A stretch of 11,038 nucleotides of DNA. Source: CBIHON01 sp966211965. GTDB taxonomy: Bacteria > Pseudomonadota > Gammaproteobacteria > Burkholderiales > Burkholderiaceae_D. Shown here piece after piece: positions 5,495-11,038 of this stretch. The notes under the pieces were generated by a model, which saw only the letters and a list, made by a program, of their open reading frames with translations, did no database searches and was not told where the DNA came from. The position numbers and the translations under genes are program-made. Positions within the stretch are counted from its first letter, which is position 1. Every line of letters begins with the position of its first letter. The stretch spans positions 1-11,038 of the forward strand of contig CBIHON010000077.1 of the NCBI GenBank assembly GCA_966211965.1, read 5' to 3'.

Positions 5495-8182
5495 CTACGA
5501 ACTGCTTTTCTCCGGCGCTACCCGTCCGGCCACCACCTCCTGCCGGTCACGCCCCCTGCGCCTTGCCTCGTTCCCTGCCTTGACCTTTTCCGCCGCCTTT
5601 TTCCCCGCCAGGAAGGCGTGATCCGAATTGTAGTATTCCCATTCGCTGTAGCGCCCGGCCAGCACAATGTCGTGCCGTTCCAGCCATGCCTTCGCCGCCG
5701 CGACATTCTGCGCGCGTTCGTGGTCGTACACGACATAGGCATAGGGCATGTCGACCTGGTTGGCGACCAGCACCTGATCGTCGCTGCGCATCATCCCGAC
5801 CGCGATGCAATCGCGGATGCATTGCTCGATCAAGGCTTCGCCCTCGGCCGGCAATGGCTTGGACGGTCCATAGGTGATCTCGCAAGTCAGGCCGAAACCG
5901 CCGGGCGGATTGCAATGCGGGCTGGCATTTCCCTGCACGAAAATACGGTGGAATACCGTCTCCTCGGGATAGTAGATCCAGTGCTTCTCGGTGATGTTTT
6001 CGCGCGCGATGCCCAGGTTGACGCAGCGCACCGAGACATGGCGCAAACCTTCTCCGGCCCGGCGCACTTCTTCGGGCGCGGCGTCGCCGATGCGGCGTAT
6101 CAGTTCCGGCAACGGCATCGTGCTGATAAGCTGGTCGTAACGGAAGCGACGCCCGTCGGCCAAGGCCAACAGCTTTTCCTGCGGCCAGATGCGCACCACC
6201 TCCGCGCCCATTTCGATACCGCCCTTGATATGCGGCAGGAAGCCGTTCATCAAGGCCTGAAAGCCGCCGCGCAGCGGATAGCCGAAACGCGCATTCGGCC
6301 CCATCGGCTTGCCCACCGGTTGCAGAGCGCCTTCGATGATTTGTTCCAGGTCGGGCAAGGGTACGCGCCCGCCCAGCCATGAGGTTTCCATTTCGGTGAG
6401 AGGCACGGCCCACAATTTGCGGTTATACGGAATCGCAAAATGCTTGGCGATGCCGGCCCCCCATACGCGGTAGATGAATTGCTCGAAGTTTTCGCCTCGT
6501 GCCTGGCGCTTGGCGGAGGCAGTGGCGACTGCATCGATCGCGGTGCCGTCGGCGCAGCAGTCGGTGCTTTGCTCATCGCTGCAATTGGCCGGTTCGCGCA
6601 TCTCGACCTGGACCAGCGGCGCAGTTTTTTTTGTCGCCTGCACCGGCGGGTAGCGCGCTTCGATCGCGCCCATGATGCATTCCTTGATCACGGCCGGCGG
6701 CAAGCCGTACAACGCCCCCTGGAACGGATAGCGCGTGTGCACGCCTTTGCTGAACACCCAGGCTTCGCGATCCTGCCAATGCAAGTTGTCGCCCAATAGA
6801 ATCCTGTACATTTCCAACACATATGCGTCGTTGGAAAACATGATGTGGCCAGCGTGATCGAAAGTGAATCCGCCCTCGCTGATCGAGCGGCACCAGCCGC
6901 CTACCGCGTGATTTTTTTCCAGCAGCAGGGTTTCCGGACCGAGATGGTAAGCGGCGCTCAAGCCGGTGGGCCCGGCGCCGAGAATGATGCAGCTTTGCGG
7001 CCGCGCGTTGCTGGATGGGCGCGGCAATACCCTGAGCTTGCCTCCGGGTGGCGGCGCCTGCACGGCCGCGCTTTCAGGCTGGATCTGCTTGGCTCTGCGA
7101 GCCGATTCCAGTAGTTGATGCATGTGGCGTGCGGTAGCCTCCCATGAGGTGGCCCGTACCGCTGCGCGCATATGCGGCAGCATCTCCAGATTGGCTGCGC
7201 GGTCGTTCAGCGCGGCCTCGCAAGCGGCGATAAATGCCGGCGCGTCGCCCGCGATCCGCACACAGTTGCCGAACATTTCGACAACATCGACGATCGGCGT
7301 GCTGACCACCGGCAGCTCGGCAGCCATGTATTCCAGTGTCTTGGTCGGACTGATGAAACGAGTCGATTCGTTCAGCGCAAACAGCAGCAGGCAGACATCC
7401 CAGCCTGCGAGAAATTGCGGCAAGGCTTCATACGGCTGCTGCCCCAGATAATGAATATTCGACATGCGCGGCAGCGACGCGGGATCGATTTTTACCACCG
7501 GCCCGACCAGAACGATTTGCCATTCCGGCCGTGCCTCGGCAAGCGCTTTCAACAGCTCGAGATCGAAGCGCTCATCGATCACGCCGTAATAACCCAGGCG
7601 CGGATGCGGAATATTTTCCATCGCCGGATGCGCGCTGCGCCGGTCCAGCGCCTGTTCGAAATGGCTCACGTCTACACTGCTGGGAAAGCAATGGACATTG
7701 GCGTGCCGCGACTGCTTCGCACGGTACAGGCTCGGCCCGCCGGTAAATACGATGTCTGCCACTTTGAACAATGCTGTCTCCCGCTGCAGCAACTGCTTGG
7801 GCGAATTCTTGAATGCGGCAAGTTCGTCCATGCAGTCGTAAGCCACTAATTGCGGCGACAATTCGCGCAGCAAGGGCAAGGCCATCGGCGTGTACAGCCA
7901 GACCATGTGCTCCGGATTGTCGCGAGCTATCTGCTGCACCAGGCGGTGCATGAAAGGAAGCTGATCGTCATGAAAACCCGGCAGCGCCAGCGGCGTGCGC
8001 GGCCGGTACACGGTGACGTTGGCGGCCGGTTCATGCTTCTCGAGACCCGGCGGTCCATCCGAGTACACCGGTTCCTCGACAAAGACGATCTTGTAGTAAT
8101 TCGCCAGCCGCGACAGCAAATGCTGCGGACGTTGGTAGACGAAATCCCAGCGCAAGTGGGAAAAAACGATAAGTGTGGTCAT
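5495..8182 (-). CDS. Fused GT4-like glycosyltransferase / UDP-galactopyranose mutase-like FAD enzyme
   Basis: The protein has 895 residues. Residues 1-360 form a GT-B glycosyltransferase. The start (VFSHLRWDFVYQRPQHLLSR) matches proteins often labelled TuaH-like, and SPTKTLEYMAAELPVVS, with Lys281 and Glu284, is the nucleotide-sugar binding region of GT4-like enzymes. A Pro/Ala-rich linker follows (about 360-396). Residues 397-895 are an FAD-binding oxidoreductase with GAGPTG at 402-407, VGGWCRS and FDHAGHIMF. Sections such as YPFQGALYGLP and FAIPYNRKLW resemble UDP-galactopyranose mutase and protoporphyrinogen oxidase-like relatives. An atypical insert of about 47 residues (517-563) holds a Cys-containing stretch and an A8 run. 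AGGAG five bases before the ATG at 8182 supports the start. No signal peptide is visible. A likely role is making a nucleotide sugar, perhaps UDP-galactofuranose, and transferring it, but the mutase activity is inferred from resemblance only. Confidence 0.9.
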   Translation of the reverse strand: MTTLIVFSHLRWDFVYQRPQHLLSRLANYYKIVFVEEPVYSDGPPGLEKHEPAANVTVYRPRTPLALPGFHDDQLPFMHRLVQQIARDNPEHMVWLYTPMALPLLRELSPQLVAYDCMDELAAFKNSPKQLLQRETALFKVADIVFTGGPSLYRAKQSRHANVHCFPSSVDVSHFEQALDRRSAHPAMENIPHPRLGYYGVIDERFDLELLKALAEARPEWQIVLVGPVVKIDPASLPRMSNIHYLGQQPYEALPQFLAGWDVCLLLFALNESTRFISPTKTLEYMAAELPVVSTPIVDVVEMFGNCVRIAGDAPAFIAACEAALNDRAANLEMLPHMRAAVRATSWEATARHMHQLLESARRAKQIQPESAAVQAPPPGGKLRVLPRPSSNARPQSCIILGAGPTGLSAAYHLGPETLLLEKNHAVGGWCRSISEGGFTFDHAGHIMFSNDAYVLEMYRILLGDNLHWQDREAWVFSKGVHTRYPFQGALYGLPPAVIKECIMGAIEARYPPVQATKKTAPLVQVEMREPANCSDEQSTDCCADGTAIDAVATASAKRQARGENFEQFIYRVWGAGIAKHFAIPYNRKLWAVPLTEMETSWLGGRVPLPDLEQIIEGALQPVGKPMGPNARFGYPLRGGFQALMNGFLPHIKGGIEMGAEVVRIWPQEKLLALADGRRFRYDQLISTMPLPELIRRIGDAAPEEVRRAGEGLRHVSVRCVNLGIARENITEKHWIYYPEETVFHRIFVQGNASPHCNPPGGFGLTCEITYGPSKPLPAEGEALIEQCIRDCIAVGMMRSDDQVLVANQVDMPYAYVVYDHERAQNVAAAKAWLERHDIVLAGRYSEWEYYNSDHAFLAGKKAAEKVKAGNEARRRGRDRQEVVAGRVAPEKSSS

Positions 8183-8187
8183 GTGAA

Positions 8188-8192
8188 CTCCT
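8188..8192 (-). promoter_or_regulatory. Ribosome binding site of the fused glycosyltransferase gene
   Basis: On the minus strand AGGAG lies five bases before the ATG at 8182 (AGGAGTTCACATG). It is a near-consensus Shine-Dalgarno sequence and fixes the start. Confidence 0.75.
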
Positions 8193-8375
8193 GTTGTTTA
8201 AGCGGTGCGAGCCAGCGAAGGCGCCCGATGCAAAACCGCCGAGCCTGACTCTGTGCCGCCGTGAGACAAATTGATTGAACATCCGAGGCGGGCAAATTTG
8301 CAGACCGCTACGCATCCGCATCGCATCAGGCTCTTCGGCCTCTAGTCCGTGCGATCCGGATCCGTCCCTGAACTC

Positions 8376-8405
8376 GATAAAGCAGTGCAAGACACAGGAT
8401 GTCAA
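8376..8405 (-). promoter_or_regulatory. Candidate promoter for the fused glycosyltransferase gene
   Basis: On the minus strand a perfect TTGACA (8400-8405) is followed after 18 bases by TTTATC (8376-8381). The -10 match is poor. It would give a leader of about 190 bases before the ATG at 8182. I recognise no riboswitch in that leader. Confidence 0.3.
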
Positions 8406-8548
8406 TCCAGGCGCACGGCGGCGCCAACCATCGGATTGAGACGAGGTATTTCTCCCGATCTGCAGACGATAAGCGTTCGTTTCTCTCACATCTGTTCGCT
8501 GTTTAACAAAGGCAAAAAGACAAATCCCAATTTTCTCTGGCGCGAGTG

Positions 8549-8574
8549 TTTCACTCTGAAATCTCACAGTGAAA
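8549..8574. promoter_or_regulatory. Operator-like inverted repeat
   Basis: TTTCACT (8549-8555) and AGTGAAA (8568-8574) are perfect 7-base inverted repeats separated by 12 bases. They lie about 70 bases upstream of the hydrolase -35 candidate. The spacing suits a dimeric regulator, but no known binding consensus is recognised. Confidence 0.35.
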
Positions 8575-8646
8575 TCGCCTTGAAAAAAATTCACATGTAG
8601 AAAAAACATTGGCAAAAATTTTTCCGTTTTTCCTTCCAGAATTTTC

Positions 8647-8675
8647 TTGAAATTGCTGAGGCGCATATTTAGAAT
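8647..8675 (+). promoter_or_regulatory. Sigma-70-like promoter for the hydrolase gene
   Basis: TTGAAA (8647-8652), a 17-base spacer and TAGAAT (8670-8675) give five of six matches at each element with ideal spacing, after AT-rich tracts. Transcription would start near 8682. That favours the ATG at 8708 over an in-frame TTG at 8684. Confidence 0.55.
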
Positions 8676-8707
8676 GGGCAAGCTTGCACTCCATCAACGC
8701 CATTCTC

Positions 8708-9682
8708 ATGTCGCCATCTTTTGTCAAGAAATCCGGCTCGTTTGCAGATGCGAAAAAATGTTTGCTCGCTGTCTGTGTCGCTCTTGGATACGGACTATTG
8801 TCCAGCCATGCATGTTTTGCCAAACCGGCAGACTCAACCGAAACGACTCTGGACGAACAAGTGGTGATGGTGCCGGCGGGCACCGATGCTGCAAGCGGAA
8901 AACTGGAGACCACCATCTTCACGCCGCCCGGCAATGGGCCATTTCCGCTGCTCATCCTGAATCATGGCAAAGCGCTGGGCGACCCGCACTCGCAACCGCG
9001 CGACCGCTTCCTGGTGATCAGCCGCGAATTCGTCAAACGCGGTTATGCGGTAGTGATCCCGATGCGCAAAGGCTTTGCCGGATCGAGCGGAAATTATGTC
9101 GAATCGAAATGCAATATGACCAGCAACGGCCAGACCCAGGCCGACGATTTAATCAGCACGCTGGCCTATCTGCGCACTCAAAAATGGGCGGACCTGGATC
9201 GAATAATAGTCGGAGGGCAATCGTATGGCGGATTGACGGCAATGGCGTTCGGGACGCGTCATTTTCCGGGAGTGAAAGGCTTGATCAATTTTTCCGGCGG
9301 CTTGCGCATGCACGGCGGAAGCTGCGCGTGGCAAGACTCGCTCGTCAAGGCATTTGCCAACTATGGCGCACAGACCAAAGTGCCCAGCCTCTGGTTTTAT
9401 GGCGCGAACGACAGCTATTTCAATCCGCAACTCGCCGCACAGATGTACCGGGCCTATGTCGCTGCAGGCGGCAGCGCGAAACTGATTGCTTATGGTGCTT
9501 TTGGCAGCGATGCCCATGGCATGAGCGGCAGCAGCGAGGGCGTGAAAATCTGGTGGCCGGAAACCGAAAAATTTCTCAAGGAAATCGGTCTGCCGACAGA
9601 ACAAAGCAATCCCCTCACTCAAGAGGCAAAGAGCGCAAAGACAGAACCCGCGCCCATCCAAAGCGCGAATGCAATGCCTTGA
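8708..9682 (+). CDS. Exported alpha/beta hydrolase, dienelactone hydrolase-like
   Basis: The protein has 324 residues. A basic start, a hydrophobic core (about 18-33) and a possible cleavage site after HACFA (Ala38) make a Sec signal peptide, so it should be periplasmic or secreted. The mature part is an alpha/beta hydrolase: LNHGKA forms the oxyanion region, the nucleophile elbow GGQSYGG holds Ser172, and Asp235 (GANDSYF) and His270 (SDAHGM) complete the triad. The layout matches the dienelactone hydrolase/prolyl oligopeptidase-type esterase group, so it is probably an esterase or peptidase of unknown substrate. The ATG at 8708 is chosen because the promoter candidate predicts a transcript start close to it. 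No clear ribosome site is present, so translation may be weak or use another signal. The last residues (after about 300) are a disordered polar tail. Its start-side neighbour is divergent and its end-side neighbour convergent, so it is probably transcribed alone. Confidence 0.88.
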   Translation: MSPSFVKKSGSFADAKKCLLAVCVALGYGLLSSHACFAKPADSTETTLDEQVVMVPAGTDAASGKLETTIFTPPGNGPFPLLILNHGKALGDPHSQPRDRFLVISREFVKRGYAVVIPMRKGFAGSSGNYVESKCNMTSNGQTQADDLISTLAYLRTQKWADLDRIIVGGQSYGGLTAMAFGTRHFPGVKGLINFSGGLRMHGGSCAWQDSLVKAFANYGAQTKVPSLWFYGANDSYFNPQLAAQMYRAYVAAGGSAKLIAYGAFGSDAHGMSGSSEGVKIWWPETEKFLKEIGLPTEQSNPLTQEAKSAKTEPAPIQSANAMP

Positions 9683-9692
9683 TTGCGGCATC

Positions 9693-9713
9693 GGCGGATG
9701 CGCTTTATCCGCC
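9693..9713. terminator. Hairpin between convergent genes, possible bidirectional terminator
   Basis: GGCGGAT (9693-9699) and ATCCGCC (9707-9713) form a 7-base stem with a 7-base loop. It begins 10 bases after the hydrolase stop and covers the stop codon of the convergent zinc-motif gene. There is no T tract, so intrinsic termination is uncertain. Confidence 0.4.
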
Positions 9714-9983
9714 GCCGATTCCTTCGACTATCTTACCGGTCCCACTGCAGTTCGGGCAGTCTTTTCCATCTTCCAAGATACCCTTTCCTTTGCAAACCGG
9801 GCACACGTCTTCGCCGGTGCCGACCGTGCCCGGCGCGGCTTCGTCGCCGGGACTGAGCAGCATTCCGGCAGATACGCTTGCCAGCGCCGGCACTCCGTCA
9901 CATACATTGTGCTGCCCGAAATACGATCGTTCCGGCCCGCTCTTTGCGGCAGCATGTTGGTACTGTAGATCACTACTTTTCAT
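9705..9983 (-). CDS. Small DnaJ-type zinc-motif protein (CxxCxGxG repeats)
   Basis: The protein has 92 residues. Two CxxCxGxG motifs, CPVCKGKG (61-68) and CPNCSGTG (76-83), match one zinc-binding site of the DnaJ cysteine-rich domain. DnaJ itself has four such motifs, so this is a half-domain without a J domain. Residues 1-58 are low in recognisable structure and hold one more Cys at 28. The protein could bind zinc and act in protein folding or protein contacts, but no specific role can be assigned. The ATG at 9983 is chosen because GGAG sits six bases before it on the minus strand; an in-frame ATG at 10031 has no ribosome site. It has no signal peptide and converges on the hydrolase gene, with only 22 bases between the two stop codons. 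Confidence 0.75.
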   Translation of the reverse strand: MKSSDLQYQHAAAKSGPERSYFGQHNVCDGVPALASVSAGMLLSPGDEAAPGTVGTGEDVCPVCKGKGILEDGKDCPNCSGTGKIVEGIGGG

Positions 9984-10390
9984 GACACTCTCCAGTGCAA
10001 TCCCCACATGTTCGTTGGACCGGAAGCGCAAGCGATAAATTCATCCGCGCGGTGTAATCCCCCTCCTACAAGCGTTCGGCACGTTGTCCTATTTAACGTC
10101 CTTGGCACGCCGTTATACTTTTCCTCGCGGCTTGCTGGATACATCAGCAAAATGAGGCAGCGAATTCTTGAGCAAGGATCTTGCTCCGACAAACACACTG
10201 ATCCGGATCAACATTCGAACTGGGTTGCGAAACATTACTTTTGGTCCAGCGAAAATCGGCGCTCGCTCATGAGCGTCGTCCGATCGTTGAAACAAAAGCG
10301 GTACTGAAAAGTCCAATTTGTCGCATTCATTAACTCTCTGGCGCTGATGTCAACTGAAAGTTTTTTGCGCCAAATCCCCTTTTATCTTTT
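9984..10390. other. Gene-free spacer between divergent genes
   Basis: This stretch holds no protein I can support. It must contain the promoters of the minus-strand zinc-motif gene and the plus-strand repeat protein, but no convincing -35/-10 pair stands out. A perfect 12-base palindrome CGCTCATGAGCG lies at 10264-10275 and could be a protein-binding site. Confidence 0.5.
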
Positions 10391-10394
10391 GGAG
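10391..10394 (+). promoter_or_regulatory. Ribosome binding site of the repeat-protein gene
   Basis: GGAG lies seven bases before the ATG at 10402 and supports that start on the plus strand, although no stop codon occurs before the window ends. Confidence 0.7.
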
Positions 10395-10401
10395 CTACTT
10401 T

Positions 10402-11038
10402 ATGAAAAAGGCATCCTTGGTTTTGGCAATTTCTCTTATCGGCATAACTACAGCCGCGTTTGGGCAAAGTTCTACGAGCGGGTCAACTGGCACCACCACA
10501 CCCGGTTCTTCGGGCAATTCGGCAGCCACCACGCAAGCACAGACCGCCCCTGCGCCCCAAAAGCCGAGCAAACATAAAGCCCGCAAGAAGCACCATGCAA
10601 AGAGCGCAGCAAAAGCAAATACGGGAACGGGAACAACATCCGGTAGCAGCGGTACCGGTACCACCTCGGGCGCTACCGGCACGACTCCGGGCAGTTCCGG
10701 CAGCAGCATGGGCGGCGCCGCCGGCGGCACCACGACACCTCGCAGTAGTGGCAGCCCAACCACTCCCGGCGGTTCCGATTCGGGAGGTGGCATGAGTGGG
10801 TCTGGTAGTTCTGGCACCGGTGGCAGCTCGGGCAGCAGTGGCAGTTCTGGCACCAGTGGCGGTTCTGGCACCAGTGGCGGTTCGGGTACTAGTGGCAGCT
10901 CTGGCACCAGTGGCGGTTCGGGTACTAGTGGCAGCTCTGGCTCCGGTGGTAGTTCTGGCACCGGCGGCAGCTCTGGCTCCGGTGGCAGCTCTGGCTCCGG
11001 TGGCAGCTCTGGCTCCGGTGGCAGCTCTGGCTCCGGTG
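10402..11038 (+). CDS. Exported Gly/Ser/Thr-rich repeat protein, 3' end outside the window
   Basis: The frame is open from the ATG at 10402 to the window end (212 codons, no stop), so the gene is partial. Residues 1-21 (MKKASLVLAISLIGITTAAFG) are a clear Sec signal peptide, with likely cleavage before Gln22. After a Thr/Ser/Ala/Pro section comes a basic, His-containing segment (KPSKHKARKKHHAKSAAK, 54-71), reminiscent of acid-shock-type periplasmic proteins. From about residue 75 onward the sequence is almost only Gly, Ser and Thr in GSSG/GTSGG-type repeats with no globular domain. The protein is probably periplasmic or surface-exposed and disordered; the basic segment might bind polyanions, which is inference. 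The start is supported by GGAG seven bases upstream. The complementary strand is also open over 10395-10961 but encodes only a Pro/Glu/Leu repeat with no signal, so I treat it as a shadow. Confidence 0.75.
   Translation, partial: MKKASLVLAISLIGITTAAFGQSSTSGSTGTTTPGSSGNSAATTQAQTAPAPQKPSKHKARKKHHAKSAAKANTGTGTTSGSSGTGTTSGATGTTPGSSGSSMGGAAGGTTTPRSSGSPTTPGGSDSGGGMSGSGSSGTGGSSGSSGSSGTSGGSGTSGGSGTSGSSGTSGGSGTSGSSGSGGSSGTGGSSGSGGSSGSGGSSGSGGSSGSG
10867..10938 (+). repeat. Two perfect copies of a 36-base tandem repeat
   Basis: Bases 10867-10902 and 10903-10938 are identical and encode GTSGGSGTSGSS twice in the repeat protein. They are flanked by diverged copies, showing expansion by whole-codon units. 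Confidence 0.85.
10966..11037 (+). repeat. Four perfect copies of an 18-base tandem repeat, continuing past the window
   Basis: The unit GGCAGCTCTGGCTCCGGT (GSSGSG) occurs four times without change at 10966-10983, 10984-11001, 11002-11019 and 11020-11037, and base 11038 begins what may be a fifth. The identity at synonymous sites indicates recent duplication. Confidence 0.95.

Larger units (their letters stand above)
8193..8707. other. Divergent intergenic region with regulatory sequence
   Basis: About 515 bases separate the minus-strand fusion gene from the plus-strand hydrolase gene, with no convincing protein inside. The left part is GC-rich leader. From about 8500 it becomes AT-rich, with A or T tracts at 8583-8589, 8601-8606, 8614-8618, 8619-8623 and 8627-8631. 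These tracts precede the hydrolase promoter candidate and could act as an UP element or bend the DNA. Confidence 0.55.

Noticed and set aside
8238..8338. Distant inverted pieces GCCGAGCCTGA and TCAGGCTCTTCGGC in the leader of the fusion gene
   Set aside because: The pairing needs a 3-base bulge across a loop of more than 60 bases and matches no riboswitch I know; it is likely chance.
8647..10038. Long plus-strand frame overlapping the hydrolase and zinc-motif genes
   Set aside because: It has no known motif and low-complexity composition, while the hydrolase frame has a signal peptide and an intact Ser-Asp-His triad.
10102..10119. TTGGCACG resembling a sigma-54 -24 element
   Set aside because: The expected GC of the -12 element is absent; the sequence at that distance reads TATAC.
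10395..10961. Minus-strand open frame encoding a Pro/Glu/Leu/Val repeat
   Set aside because: It mirrors the Gly/Ser/Thr repeat gene. The plus strand has a ribosome site and a signal peptide; the minus frame has neither, and its openness follows from the repeat composition.
10867..11037. Possible CRISPR array because of regular repeats
   Set aside because: The repeats are contiguous whole-codon tandem units with no unique spacers.

Overview
The window looks like the end of a bacterial contig, probably from a betaproteobacterium of the order Burkholderiales, with Oxalobacteraceae a reasonable guess. This rests on the GC-rich coding style, the protein families present and a CCCGGC...GCCGGG repeat typical of that order. 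The genus cannot be fixed from sequence alone. Bases 1 to about 92 are homopolymer runs and are probably low-quality contig-end sequence, so the 5' context of the first gene is unknown.

The main theme is carbohydrate metabolism. On the plus strand, a fused enzyme (103-2292: family 1 glycosidase-like domain plus RmlD-like sugar-nucleotide reductase) is followed, probably in one operon, by a cytoplasmic family 2 glycoside hydrolase (2367-4139). Facing them on the minus strand is a second fusion (5495-8182): a GT4-like glycosyltransferase joined to a UDP-galactopyranose mutase-like FAD enzyme. I infer that the three genes form one glycan module joining nucleotide-sugar conversion, glycosyl transfer and glycosidic trimming. 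Substrates cannot be read from the sequence.

Between the two halves lies a 1.35 kb stretch (4140-5494). It holds an imperfect inverted repeat, a small membrane methyltransferase of the isoprenylcysteine carboxyl methyltransferase type (4282-4743), an AT-rich pocket with a 58-residue two-helix membrane protein (4858-5034), about 450 bases with no supportable gene, and a REP-like hairpin.

To the right, a divergent intergenic region of about 525 bases carries operator-like and promoter-like sequences. It leads to an exported alpha/beta hydrolase (8708-9682). A convergent small protein with DnaJ-type CxxCxGxG zinc-binding motifs follows (9705-9983, minus). After a gene-free spacer of about 420 bases comes an exported protein with a basic segment and a long Gly/Ser/Thr tandem-repeat region (from 10402). 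It runs off the window without a stop.
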